Shown here piece by piece: positions 54,502 through 64,000 of a stretch of DNA of 64,000 bases. The notes under the pieces are model-generated. The model was not told where the DNA came from. It saw nothing but the letters and a program-made list of their open reading frames with translations, and did no database searches. The first letter of the stretch is position 1. Each line of letters opens with the position of its first letter. This DNA comes from Closterium sp. Naga37s-1 (lineage: Eukaryota > Streptophyta > Zygnematophyceae > Desmidiales > Closteriaceae), in contig CANJKZ010000142.1 of assembly GCA_947471745.1 (NCBI GenBank), positions 2,903,501 to 2,967,500 of the forward strand. The letters are read 5' to 3'. The position numbers and the translations under genes were made by a program.

Positions 54502-55671
54502 CACCCCCATAGCCAAAGTGGGGTGTAATCAGCAGAGCAAGCAAAGCAGAACAAGCTCAGGGTGGATCACAATGTCACCACACATTCTGAGCACAAGTTC
54601 AGGAAGCAATAGTTTAAAGTTCACAATTATGAGCAAAGCTAGTGGTAGTCACAACGGGCAAGTGAGGAGGAGGAGGGACAGTGAGAGGAGAGGAGATAGG
54701 AGGCGACGGCTGAAGCTGCAGACACACGGGCAACAGGAGGCACACTGGCACAGCGGCTACCGGAACAGCGCTCCGGACTACTGGAGTAACTGGCCCCGCG
54801 GCTAAAAGTAGCGGCAGACGAGCAACGGACCCACGGGCGACTGGCACAGGTGGCTACGACTGGGCTACCGGAGCAACTCCCCGGACTACAGGTGCTGCTG
54901 GCGACATGACGGCAACCTCCGTTCAACCTCCCCCAAACAGTACCACCCCCCCTGACACACACCCCCTGCTTCACCCCTAGCCCCACTCCCCCTTCACCCC
55001 CCCTTAGTACCACTCCGACGGCTCCAACAGGTCCACCCCCCTTCAGCGGCAGCTGCAGCACAGGGAGACGGAGGAGGAGGAGGAGCAGGGAACGGCACAC
55101 AGAAGCTGCACCCCCATACCCCCCACCCCCAAACCCTGATCCAGGAGAACGGGCAGAAGGAGGGGTGGGGCGCCTTCAGAAGCACGGGGGACAGCGGGGA
55201 GGACAGGGGCAGCGAAGAACGGGCCGCCCACGGGCCTGGCACAGCCTCCCGAACCGCGCGCAGGCGGCCCGAGCCGCGCGCGGGCCTGGCGCAGTCCGTA
55301 CAGGCCGCGCGCGGGCCTGGCGCAGCCCGTACGGGCCGCGCGCGGGCCTGGCGCAGCCCGTACGGGCCGCGCGCCGGCTGTACGGGCCGCGCGCAGGCCA
55401 CGACGGGCGACGGGGGGCGACGCGCGGGTCCCCGTCGCCCGTCGTAGCGCCTCCTGGGGGCGACGCGCCGAGTGACGGGGCAGAAACCCGTCGCGCGCCT
55501 CGGGGCGCACGGCGGGCAGAAAACCGCCGCGCGCCTCGGGGCGCACGGCGGGCTGAAAAACCCTAATTTCGACGCCGCGCACCACGGGGCGCGCGGCGGA
55601 CAGGGAGTAGCAGTAGCAGCGGAAGCAGTGAGGTGGGGCCCACAGGCCAGGAGCATATCCCTCTGATACCA

Positions 55672-55849
55672 TGTGAAGATAAGCAGTAGAAGAAGGCGCC
55701 ATAGCTAGGAAAGCCCTAGCTAGGCAAGAAACAGTTTAGGCAAAGAGAGGAGTTGCACTAGCAAGAATGAGGATACAAATAGCAAACCCTAGAAGGGTTG
55801 TACTCGCTATAGAGCACCCCACTACAGGCTAGAGCATAATATTCTGACA
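55672..55849 (-). repeat. 5' LTR of non-autonomous element copy 2
   Basis: 178 bp; the Copia-2 frame runs into it and stops at 55829. Confidence 0.9.
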
Positions 55850-58800
55850 GTCAGCCCAAGAAGCGTCTGCGTGCCCAGTGAGGACCACTGGACTCTGCCC
55901 TCCAAGCACAAGCCCCATGCCCGACGTACTGCACAAGTAGCGCAACACCCTCTTCGCTGCAGCCATGTGCTCCGGTCTGTGTCTCCCAGGAGCAACATAG
56001 CGTGCAAGAATGCTAAGAGGGTATGCAAGGTCAGGTCGTGTGCAGGTCATCAGGTACATGAGGCAGCCAACAAGCTCTGGGTACGGGCCACTCGACTCTA
56101 CGGACTCATCCGAAGGCAGAGCTGAGAGCGAGTGGCGAGTAGGCAGAGGAGTGGCCTGAGGCGAGGAGTACGTGAAGCCGAAGCGCTGAAGGACCTGCTG
56201 CACCATGTGTGACTGAGTCAGGGTAATGGTGCGGCGTGCTCTGTCCCGGGTGATCTGCAAGCCAAGGTAGCTACGCAGTTCACCCAGGTCTGTGCACGTG
56301 TGTCTCTTCTGCAGCTCGGACTTCACGTGGGCGAGTCCAGCAGTGTCAGCTGTGGCGAAGACCAAGTCGTCGACGTACACGAGGATGTAGAACGGCGGCA
56401 AAGAAGTGTCGGTGCGCAGAAACAGCGACGGGTCGGCAGTAGAGGGAGCAAACCCAAGAGCCGCAAGTGTAGTCCTCAGTGTGTCGTGCCACTCACGCGG
56501 TGCCTGGCGGAGACCGTAGACTGGCCGCCGGAGGCTCCACTGGGTGCCAGGAGGAAAGGACCCAGTGAAGCCAGGTGGGCGACGCAGCCAGATCTCCTCG
56601 TGCAGGCTGCCCTGCAAGAAAGCAGTGCTGAAGTCAAGAGAGTGCAGCTCGTAGTCGCGGTGAGCAGCTATGTGCAGCAGTACCCGAAGAGTGGTCATCT
56701 TCGGGGTGGGAGAGAAGGTCTGAAAGTAGTCAACTCCCTGCCGCTGACTGAAGCCACGAGCCACGTAACGCGCCTTGAAGACAGGCGGAGAACCCGGCGG
56801 CCGCTTCACCCTGAAAATCCACATGCCACTGACGATGTTCGCCCCAGGCGGGGGAACCTCGTTAACGTAGGTGCCTGTGGACTTCCAGGAAGCCATCTCT
56901 GCGTCCATAGCTGCCTGCCACTGAGAGGAGTAGGGACCCTCTATCGCCTCCGCGCAAGAGCGCGGAGTCGGGATGTCAAGTGCATCCGGGTCTCCCTCAG
57001 GGGTAAGCAGTACGGACACGAGATGAGGTGAAGCAGCAGCCAAACACTGGAACTCCTCCTGCTTGTCCTCAAGGACGTCCGTGCCAAGGGCACACTCACC
57101 CCCGACGGACGGAGGACAGACAGACTCAGACTCAGCAACAAGACTAGCAGCGTAGTCTAGACGACAGCGAGCAGCAAAGTCGACGAGCTCAGTAACTAGG
57201 GCAGACGCAGCAGTGGACTCAAAGGAAGGGTCAGTGACAACAGTAGCAAGGAGACGCGTGACAGTAGGACTGGCAGCACGAAGAGAGTCCGACTCCGGGT
57301 CAGGAAGAGCAGGAAGAGAGGACTCAGGAGGAGAAGGCAAAGGGGCACGCAGAGGAGCAGTGGACGGACGCAGAGACATCCGGTGCGTGCCAGGGACAGG
57401 AGGAGGACGCTGACGCGAACCATGACCACTAGTGCGAGCAGCACGGACAGGCGACGCAGGGCGAGACGCAGGCTCACGACGCTCAGCAAGACCTCCAGTA
57501 GGACAAGTGTAGGGAGAAGGAGCGGGCAGTGGGGAGGCCGGCTGTAACTGTAACTGTGACGGGACAGGCTGTGGACACTCTAAGGGAGGAGGAGGACCAG
57601 TAGAAGGCGGGAGACCAAGAACCTGCTGAAGGAGCGGAACGAAGTACGGCCGAGGCCGTGCGGCGACTCCAGACACAGCAGGGACAGCACCAGTACCCCC
57701 AGCGGCAGCACCAGCGCCAGCAGCACCTCCAGCTCCAGTACCTCCAGCAGCACCAGTAGCACCCCCAGCAGGACCGCCTCCAGGACCGACAGCAGTAGCC
57801 TCAGCGCCAACACCCTCAGCAGCTCCAGCTCCAGTCGTACCCGCAGGCCCAGCAGCTCCAGTACTCCCAGTACGAGCACCTCCGGGACCCGCGGCACCAG
57901 CACCCTCAGCAGCCGACGAACCTCCAGCTCCAGCAGCACGCCTCCAGCGCCGGGCAAACCACTCGCGCAGCTCCTGTGGAGAGAGTGGCTCCCGCCGAGA
58001 CGAAGCACCCGGAGAACCTCCAGGCTCAGCACCGCCAGACGCCACACGAGCAGGCCCAGCTCCCTCAGGCTCCGCACCCCCAAGCTCAGCACCTCCAGGC
58101 GTGGCACCCCCAGGCTCAGCACCCCCAGGCGTAGCACCCCCAGGCTCAGCACCCCCAGGCTCAGCACCCCCAGTAGTAGCACCCCCAGGCTCAGCACCCC
58201 CAGGCTCAGGACCCCCAGTAGTAGCACCCTCAGGCTCAGCACCCCCAGGCGTAGCACCCACACGCTCAGCACCCCCAGAGTCAGCACCCCCAGGCTCAGC
58301 ACCCTCAGCAGCACCAGAGTCACCAGTAACCTCGACAGGCTCGACTGCGTCTACCTGGGACACACCTGAAGGGGCAGGACCCTGAGGGGGGAGGGGGTCT
58401 ACCGGGGGGGGACCTGGTACAAGGAAGAGCGGTGGCGGGGGGAGGGACGGAGTGCGGTAGGGGAAGAGGCGGTAGTAGGGGACCGACTCGTCAAACGTGA
58501 CGTCCTGGGAGGACAGAACACGGCGAGAGGTGGGGTGGTAGAACTGCCACCCTGGCGCGTCAGGGGGGAAGCCAAGGAAGACGCAAGGAGCAGCACGAGG
58601 GGACAGCTTGTCCGCAGACAAGTCGCGGACAAACGCCCGAGATCCCCAGACACGGAACGCAGACGCATCGCCAACCTTCCCCGTCCACAGCAAGGCTGGG
58701 GAGGTCTCCGGCATGGAGACCCTGGGGTGAAGGTTGATCTGATGCGCCGCGTACCGAACCGCAAACGGCCACAGAAAATGGGGGGCAGCCGCATGCATCA

Positions 58801-61345
58801 TGGACGTACGGGCGACGTCCATGACCATGCCAATGCGGCGCTCAGCAATCCCATTTTGCTGTGGAGAGTCCGGAAGCGTGAAGGTCTGGCGGATGCCTCG
58901 TGCACGACAGTAGGCTCGCAGAAGGCCAGAGGAGAACTCTCCACCTCTGTCAGAGTGCAGACGCAGAACAGGAAAGTCCGAGCCGAAGCTCTGCCTGAGC
59001 TGGAGACGAGCTGCGCGGATCCAGTCGATCAACACCTCAGTGACATCACCCTTGCTGCGCAAGGGGAAGACTGTGGTGTAACGCGAGTAGTCGTCAACCA
59101 CCAGCAGGAAGTAGCGCTCGTGACCCTGTCCACGGACGCGGGCCGGGCCCCACACGTCCATGTGAAGCGTCTGCAGCGGGGCCTCTGTCGGAGGAAACGG
59201 GGAGGAGTGAGGGGCAGCCCGCTGCCGCCCCTCGACACAAGGGACGCAGGTAGGGCCAGGCCCCGGAGGAAGGGGAGGGAGGGACCGGGGAAGACCAGAG
59301 ACAAGGACACGGGAGGCCATGCCTCGGAGACGAAGCAGGGAGGGGTGACCAAGGCGGTGGTGCCAGAGGAGAGTCTCGTGAGACAGGAGGCGACACGAAC
59401 AGGGGGCAGACTCAGGACCAGACCTGGACGCTGCAGCAAACACCTGACCCGACGCAGCTACCTGACCAGACGCAGTGACTGGAGGAGACGCAGTGGTCAG
59501 GGTGTACAGGCTCGACCCCGGCCGACGGGTAAACGTGGCCAGGTGTCGGCCAGTCCGAGCGTCCGTGCAGTGGGTCACCCGCTGACTCGCAGGAGTGAAC
59601 TGGTGAACCCCCGCATCCTGTAGGTCAGCACCACTCACCAAGTTCGTAGAGAACGAGGGGAGGTAAAGACCAGACAGGGTGCAAGAGGGGGCCGCCGGAC
59701 ACGGGAGGACAGTGGAGAAGTGAGCAAGGACAGGACCCCCAGAGGGGTCTGCCAGAGAGACCGCAACTGGCCGGCCAAGCGGCGTGAGTGTGGTGCGGTC
59801 TCGAAAGAAGGAGCGAGAAGCCCCCGAGTCAAGGGTGAAGGTGTGGGAGGCCGAAGCCGACTCACCAGCACCTGAGGGAGCAGACGCACCTAGAGCAGCA
59901 GCCTCGCTAGCACCTAGAGCAGCAACCTCACCAGTACCTAGAGCAGCAGTCTCAATGCCCGGGTCGGGCGGAAAACACCGGTAACAGTCACCCTCATCAC
60001 TAATAGTCACAGTATACATGGCAGCAAGAATAGCATCAAAGTCAAGGTCAAAGACAGCGACACCCGCCCTAGACAGCTCACCCCAGCGGGGGATCTCAGT
60101 GGCCTCAGGGAACTGGTGACGCCAAGCGTCCGTCAGGCGGCCAAAGCAGCGCTGGGTGGAGTGCGCACCCCCGCACTGGTCACCCGCGCGGTCGCCGGTG
60201 CGTAGGACGTAGGTGCACGGACCAGTACCCCCACCCCGCTGGCGTGCAGCGTACCACTCACGGAGCTGCTGAGGAGGGGGGATGTCACGAGTGCGCTGCT
60301 GCTGCTGCTGCTGCTGGCGCTGACCACCACCGGAGCCGACCCTCTGCGCAGCGCCACCCCGACCAGCTCCACCTCCTCCGCCGCCGCCTCCTCCACCGCC
60401 GCCACCTCCGCTCCCACCGCCACTGCCGCCGCCGCCTCCGCCTCCACCGCCGCCACCGACACCTCCACCCCCACCACCACCCCCACCGCCACCCCCACCC
60501 CCTCCACTGCCTCCACCGCCGCCTCCACCGCCCCCGCTAGCTCCTCCAGTGCCCCTGCCCCCCTTGCCCTTGCCAGGGCGGCGTCTCCCGCTAGGGGTAG
60601 ACGCCGCACCGACCGACTCAAGCCCAACGAGGTCGGCCGCAGCAGCAGAGGCAACAGAGGGCAAAAGGGGGGAGGGGGAACACCCCTCAAAGATGGGGGT
60701 GCGAGGGTCACCACGAGAGGCTCCTACAGCTACTATGCTCTTCTCTGCTGCTAGGAGGGACTTCTCGAGGAGGTCAACAGTGAGAGTGGTGGGGCAAACT
60801 GAGAGGAAGTGGTCCCTGACTACGCGAAGGGAGTCAGGGAGCCGGGTGACTATGTAGTAGAGGGTGATGTACATGGGGGGGGGGTTCTTGGCGCAGAACT
60901 TAGCAGGAAGCGCAGCGCGGTAGCGAGTGTCACTAGTGCGGAGGTGCGTAATGAGGTCAGCGACTGTGGGAAAGGCAGCAAGGTCAGGGAAGAGGTACGG
61001 TAGCATGAGGCGGCTCAGTGCAGCAGTGGCAGGGGAGGAGTAGCGCGCAACTACAGCGTCATACAAGGTGTGAGCACTCTTGTACTGGCTAAAGTGCGCA
61101 CGCTCAGAGGTAGGCAGGTGGCGACGCACAGCAAGACGTGCAGCAGCATCGCGCGTGGCCCACTGTGAGCGAACAGTGGCGTCAGCATCAGCAGCGGGGG
61201 CAGGAGAGGCACCAGAAGTGAGGTCAAAGAGGGAGAGGCCGTCTGCTCTGTCGCACTGTAAGAAAAGCTGCAGGTCATCTATCCAGACGTCAAAGTCAAT
61301 GGCCCGACCCTCAGCGTCAAAAGCGAGGACACTAGGGGTAGCCAT
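55829..61345 (-). CDS. Copia-2 gag-pol polyprotein, interrupted in RNase H
   Basis: 1838 codons open from the ATG at 61345. Gag (residues ~1-200; AHFSQYKSAHTLYDAVVARY, LMLPYLFPDL) is followed by a Gly-rich linker (~250-340) and a Cys/His cluster around 375-400. The protease active site DSGAS lies at ~506. GAG-pre-integrase (LLWHHRLGHPSLLRL, ~658) comes next, then integrase DDE residues in HMDVWG (~728), HSDRGGEF (~794) and NGIAERRIG (~830). A repetitive Gly/Ala/Pro linker (~1000-1250) leads to RT with FYILVYVDDLVFA (~1654), and the start of RNase H (GHADASW). The last ~10 codons and the stop come from the inserted LTR. All catalytic residues seen are intact, so before the nested insertion this was probably an active autonomous element. 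Confidence 0.9.
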   Translation of the reverse strand: MATPSVLAFDAEGRAIDFDVWIDDLQLFLQCDRADGLSLFDLTSGASPAPAADADATVRSQWATRDAAARLAVRRHLPTSERAHFSQYKSAHTLYDAVVARYSSPATAALSRLMLPYLFPDLAAFPTVADLITHLRTSDTRYRAALPAKFCAKNPPPMYITLYYIVTRLPDSLRVVRDHFLSVCPTTLTVDLLEKSLLAAEKSIVAVGASRGDPRTPIFEGCSPSPLLPSVASAAAADLVGLESVGAASTPSGRRRPGKGKGGRGTGGASGGGGGGGGGSGGGGGGGGGGGGGGGVGGGGGGGGGGGSGGGSGGGGGGGGGGGGGGAGRGGAAQRVGSGGGQRQQQQQQQRTRDIPPPQQLREWYAARQRGGGTGPCTYVLRTGDRAGDQCGGAHSTQRCFGRLTDAWRHQFPEATEIPRWGELSRAGVAVFDLDFDAILAAMYTVTISDEGDCYRCFPPDPGIETAALGTGEVAALGASEAAALGASAPSGAGESASASHTFTLDSGASRSFFRDRTTLTPLGRPVAVSLADPSGGPVLAHFSTVLPCPAAPSCTLSGLYLPSFSTNLVSGADLQDAGVHQFTPASQRVTHCTDARTGRHLATFTRRPGSSLYTLTTASPPVTASGQVAASGQVFAAASRSGPESAPCSCRLLSHETLLWHHRLGHPSLLRLRGMASRVLVSGLPRSLPPLPPGPGPTCVPCVEGRQRAAPHSSPFPPTEAPLQTLHMDVWGPARVRGQGHERYFLLVVDDYSRYTTVFPLRSKGDVTEVLIDWIRAARLQLRQSFGSDFPVLRLHSDRGGEFSSGLLRAYCRARGIRQTFTLPDSPQQNGIAERRIGMVMDVARTSMMHAAAPHFLWPFAVRYAAHQINLHPRVSMPETSPALLWTGKVGDASAFRVWGSRAFVRDLSADKLSPRAAPCVFLGFPPDAPGWQFYHPTSRRVLSSQDVTFDESVPYYRLFPYRTPSLPPPPLFLVPGPPPVDPLPPQGPAPSGVSQVDAVEPVEVTGDSGAAEGAEPGGADSGGAERVGATPGGAEPEGATTGGPEPGGAEPGGATTGGAEPGGAEPGGATPGGAEPGGATPGGAELGGAEPEGAGPARVASGGAEPGGSPGASSRREPLSPQELREWFARRWRRAAGAGGSSAAEGAGAAGPGGARTGSTGAAGPAGTTGAGAAEGVGAEATAVGPGGGPAGGATGAAGGTGAGGAAGAGAAAGGTGAVPAVSGVAARPRPYFVPLLQQVLGLPPSTGPPPPLECPQPVPSQLQLQPASPLPAPSPYTCPTGGLAERREPASRPASPVRAARTSGHGSRQRPPPVPGTHRMSLRPSTAPLRAPLPSPPESSLPALPDPESDSLRAASPTVTRLLATVVTDPSFESTAASALVTELVDFAARCRLDYAASLVAESESVCPPSVGGECALGTDVLEDKQEEFQCLAAASPHLVSVLLTPEGDPDALDIPTPRSCAEAIEGPYSSQWQAAMDAEMASWKSTGTYVNEVPPPGANIVSGMWIFRVKRPPGSPPVFKARYVARGFSQRQGVDYFQTFSPTPKMTTLRVLLHIAAHRDYELHSLDFSTAFLQGSLHEEIWLRRPPGFTGSFPPGTQWSLRRPVYGLRQAPREWHDTLRTTLAALGFAPSTADPSLFLRTDTSLPPFYILVYVDDLVFATADTAGLAHVKSELQKRHTCTDLGELRSYLGLQITRDRARRTITLTQSHMVQQVLQRFGFTYSSPQATPLPTRHSLSALPSDESVESSGPYPELVGCLMYLMTCTRPDLAYPLSILARYVAPGRHRPEHMAAAKRVLRYLCSTSGMGLVLGGQSPVVLTGHADASWADCQNIML
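58080..58290 (-). repeat. Gly-Gly-Ala coding repeats in Copia-2 linker
   Basis: 15-bp and 30-bp units (AGGCTCAGCACCCCC type on the plus strand) encode GGAEPGGATP-like repeats between integrase and RT. Confidence 0.85.
60290..60545 (-). repeat. Gly-rich coding tract in Copia-2 gag
   Basis: CCGCCACCTCC-type units on the plus strand encode long Gly runs between the gag core and the Cys/His cluster; Copia-1 has the equivalent at 31260-31500. Confidence 0.85.
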
Positions 61346-61429
61346 GACAGCAGTAGACTAGCAGCGCAAACAGTAGGGTGAGGGCAGTGTTGTGAAAGAG
61401 GTGCTGCTCTTACCGGACAGGGCGGCTCG

Positions 61430-61600
61430 GGTGGTTCGGCTGCAGGGCGGCTCGGCGGCTCGGCTGCTGGGCGGCTCGGCGGCTCGGCTGCTGGGCGGCT
61501 CGGCGGCTCGGCTGTTGGGCGGCTCGGCGGCTCGGCTTCTGGGCGGCTCGGCTGCTGGGCGGCTCGGCTGCTGGGCGGCTCGGCGGGGCCGCTGAGAGGG
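61430..61600. repeat. GGCGGCTCGGCTGCTGG repeats in Copia-2 leader
   Basis: Tandem imperfect units in the 5' untranslated leader between LTR and gag. Confidence 0.85.
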
Positions 61601-61639
61601 CGGCGTCCGGGGCCGCTGGGAGGAGGCGGCGGGGCCGCT

Positions 61640-61975
61640 GAGAGGAGGCGGCGGGGCCGCAAAGGTAGGTGGCGGGGCCGCAGGTAGGTGGCGGGGCCGC
61701 TAGTAGGTGGCGAGGCCGCAGGTAGGTGGCGGGGCCGCTGGTAGGTGGCGGGGCCACAGGTAGGTGGCGGGGCCGCAGGTAGGTGGCGGGGCCGCTGGTA
61801 GGTGGCGGGGCCGCAGGTAGGTGGCGGGGCCGCAGGTAGGTGGCGGGGCCGCTGGTAGGTGGCGGGGCCGCAGGTAGGTGGCGGGGCCAGCAGGAAGGTG
61901 GCGGGGCCGCACAGGTAGGTGGCGGGGCCGCACAGGTAGGTGGCGGGGCCGCACAGGTAGGTGGTGGGGCCGCGG
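61640..61975. repeat. 18-bp GGTAGGTGGCGGGGCCGC repeats in Copia-2 leader
   Basis: About 18 units of an 18-bp repeat. They are open on the minus strand but lie upstream of the gag ATG, so they are leader sequence. Confidence 0.9.
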
Positions 61976-62351
61976 AGGGCGGCGACGAGCCGTAGGGGGC
62001 CGCGAGGGGCCGCGGGAGGGGCCGTAAGGGGCGTAAGGGGCCGCGCGAGGGGCCGTAAGGGACGGCGCGAGGGGCCGTAAGGGGCGGCACGAGGGGCCGT
62101 AAGGACGGCGCGACGGGCGCGACGGGCCGTAAGGGCGGCACGAAGGGCCGTAAGGGGCGGCGCGACGAGCCGTGAGAGGGCCAATAAGGGCGACGCGACG
62201 GGGCCGTGAGGGGCCTAGCGAGGGCGCGACGGTAGGGAGAGCACACAGAGCGCGACTCGGGCCAGAGCGAAGCGCGCTCCGGGCAGGAAAAAAATTTTTC
62301 GTGGTGGTGGGCCCTAGGAATCGTTCCCACTAGGGAACCTGCTCGATACCA

Positions 62352-62476
62352 TGAGAAGAAACGAGGAATGAAATGACTAAGGGAAAGTTGGGTACAAATG
62401 CAAACCCTAGGAAAACTGTACCCCATATGTGCTACCCCACTATAGCCTACAGTAGCTATGTCATATAAATCTGACA
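62352..62476 (-). repeat. Copia-2 5' LTR
   Basis: 125 bp, complete at both ends, next to the PBS. Confidence 0.9.
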
Positions 62477-62905
62477 CTTTAAGCTCTTTACAATGGTGCT
62501 CTTTTAGTGTTCATTATGGGAACCTAAACACCTGTTTCTTGAGTTCCAGGCTATCGTCAATGCTACACATACATCCAGACAGACTCCTACACATGGTTTT
62601 TATCAGAGCTATAAGCTACTCCATGGATTCCATCGCGATCAACAACCAACCTTATCACCAGCACGCGTCAACATCAATGTCTTCAAATCCCAAGGTCACC
62701 CGATGTTCAAGGACACCAACTATCAAGGAAGGATGCCAATTCCTAAGGAGACAATGGTCCCATCTGGCCTGGACCTGCAGCGCTTTGCTTTCAAGCACAA
62801 GAGGCATAAATTGACAACTACTCTGGTATACGTGCTCAGTTCAGCCTCGCGAAAATGGGAAGTTCGAAAAGCCACTCAAAATACACTCTTTCGCAACTTT
62901 CCCGA
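62477..62905. repeat. 429-bp direct duplication, right copy
   Basis: Right-hand partner of 53115-53543; continues into unique sequence TATTTTTTGCCCGG. Confidence 0.9.
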
Positions 62906-64000
62906 TATTTTTTGCCCGGTAAAAAAAAGTGAAGGTTCCAAAACTGCATACCGAACGTCACTTGCGAAGCAACCTTTCCGTCATTCTTCTGTCACTAACT
63001 GTACACATTGGTGCAACTGACTTGGTATACAGTAAAGCAACTTTTCCGTCTGTTTTGAGCAACATCTGCGAAAGTGTCACAACAACGCCACGTGGCGTAC
63101 GATGTACTCGAGTTGAAACTCGGAAACGCTGACGTGGCGATAATCGTACTCTAACGACAACCGTCGGATTAGAATCTGATCGGCGCACGAAATCCTGCCA
63201 TGTGGACCAACCGTTGCCTGCGATTTGGTGTACAGTAACATTTTACGATTGGCTGGCGATTCCTTGACACATTAATTTGACCCGACGTTAGCAGAAGTTC
63301 TACTGCAATGATTTTGTATCTCTTTACAGTATACGTAGTACTCACAACGCACACACAAACTGTACACATTTTTCGTTTCTACACTTACGCCTAAAGTATC
63401 CTGCAGTGTTAGGTTTCTAAACCTGCATCACTGAAAGAAGTAAAACTCTACAAGTTAGGAAAATATAAACTGGAAAACCAAACATGGAAACTTGTCACCA
63501 GCAAACCAGCATTGCGTTTCCAACACTCACCATTGGGGTTAGTAATAGTGGAGTATGCTTCAATGTTTAAAAATAAACATGCGATACTGGTTGACGATAA
63601 GCCTGCAGTAACAGGTTCGCCCTGCAAAATACGCATGTGCGATTGTCGAAATTTATACTCCTGCAAGAAAAAACGGTAAGCGATGACGTTCACATCTGTG
63701 AAACCTGCACACACAAGGTTGCTGTTAAGCACGTCTCTGAGATTGCTCCAGTAGGGTTAGTGATAACCAGTTCGCGAACACCAAACGTATCCTATATAGC
63801 CTATGCAAAAGAAGATGTAGATGCAAACGTAAGAACTAAGCTAACATGACTTGGGCCTGCACACATATGACATATGGCGAATCCTTGAAAAACATATACA
63901 TCACCGATATTCATATACCTTCCCATCGGCGTCCACTCCAGCAGCCCGCGCAGCTGCTGCAGCGCGATGGATGTCGCCACCCGCTATGAAGCCGACGATG
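62906..64000. other. Unassigned right end of window
   Basis: About 1.1 kb without a gene I can support. On the minus strand the last ~75 bp are open (IVGFIAGGDIHRAAAAARAA) and end at a GAAG|GTATAT donor-like site near 63922, which may be the edge of an exon of a gene outside the window. Confidence 0.3.

Larger units (their letters stand above)
54324..55849 (-). mobile_element. Non-autonomous LTR retrotransposon, copy 2
   Basis: Two 178-bp LTRs (54324-54501 and 55672-55849). On the minus strand the PBS TGGTATCAGAG is next to the right LTR; a PPT (complement of CACCCCCATAGCC) is next to the left LTR. Target duplication GTCAG on both sides. The 1170-bp interior has no gag-pol. It shares with copy 1 (21564-23009) a stretch with GGCGACGGCTGAAGCTGCAG and CGTCGCCCGTCGT-type repeats. 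It interrupts Copia-2 RNase H. Confidence 0.9.
53541..62476 (-). mobile_element. Copia-2: recent Ty1/copia element with nested insertion
   Basis: The right (5') LTR is 62352-62476 (125 bp); the left (3') LTR is 53541-53655 (115 bp, lacking the last 10 bp of its outer end). They differ by one base over the shared part (TAAGTC versus TAAATC). The PBS TGGTATCGAGCA is at 62340-62351, and a PPT (complement of CACCCCCATAGGC) adjoins the left LTR. One long gag-pol frame is present, cut in RNase H by the element at 54324-55849. No 5-bp target duplication; instead a 429-bp duplication flanks it. Confidence 0.9.

Noticed and set aside
61410..62477. 355-residue minus-strand ORF upstream of Copia-2 gag
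   Set aside because: It is translation of the repeated GC-rich leader and LTR; gag starts at its own ATG at 61345.
63448..63732. A 94-residue minus-strand ORF near the right end
   Set aside because: No family recognised, AT-rich composition unlike the other genes, and stops in the flanks; left as unassigned.

Overview
The window looks like nuclear DNA of a streptophyte (charophycean) alga, possibly a zygnematophyte. I infer this from gene content: GC-rich intron-containing genes, a PADRE/DUF4228-like protein, a trichome-birefringence-like (TBL) O-acetyltransferase, a plant-type DUF2828/VWA protein, a papain-type protease carrying LysM domains, and many plant-type Ty1/copia elements. I see no bacterial operon structure, rRNA gene or CRISPR array.

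Layout. (1) 1-15239, + strand: the 3' part of a gene made of at least eight near-identical ~248-residue exons in tandem. All internal copies are phase 0 at both ends, so they would splice in frame; the eighth has its own stop. The function is unknown. (2) 15744-18977, - strand: a convergent, disordered protein with a split PADRE-like N-terminus. (3) 19092-19555: a PIF/Harbinger-like MITE, then gene-poor DNA. (4) 21.2-33.2 kb: nested retrotransposons. A decayed copia element (Copia-3, - strand) was hit by a non-autonomous LTR element (21564-23009), a tiny tandem TRIM with a tRNA-like LTR/PBS junction (25901-26452), and a second copia (Copia-1, 28078-33050) that landed in its 5' LTR. Three of these insertions keep 5-bp target duplications. 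(5) 34746-42785, + strand: a secreted cysteine protease with EGF-like and four LysM modules. (6) 44924-48899, + strand: a TBL/PC-esterase gene. (7) 49232-51709, - strand: a DUF2828/VWA gene. (8) 52307-53001: a second MITE. (9) 53541-62476, - strand: a recent copia (Copia-2) with a long open gag-pol, itself interrupted in RNase H by a second copy of the non-autonomous LTR family, and flanked by a 429-bp direct duplication. (10) 62.9-64 kb: no convincing gene.

The two adjacent genes at 34.7-48.9 kb suggest a secretory or cell-wall setting: one predicted chitin/peptidoglycan-binding protease and one predicted Golgi wall-polysaccharide acetyltransferase. The LTR elements share short LTRs starting TGTCA and a similar PPT, so the intact Copia-2 could supply enzymes to the short elements.

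The most unusual signal is in the two genes at 37-49 kb. Seven exons have a partial tandem copy next to them. In five of the seven, a recurring palindrome-like motif (best form CTTTTGAGGCGCCTCAAAAG) starts at or within about 5 bp of the end of the truncated copy. The same motif recurs in neighbouring introns. In one further place a 5' splice donor has been amplified into a ~24-unit 19-bp minisatellite.
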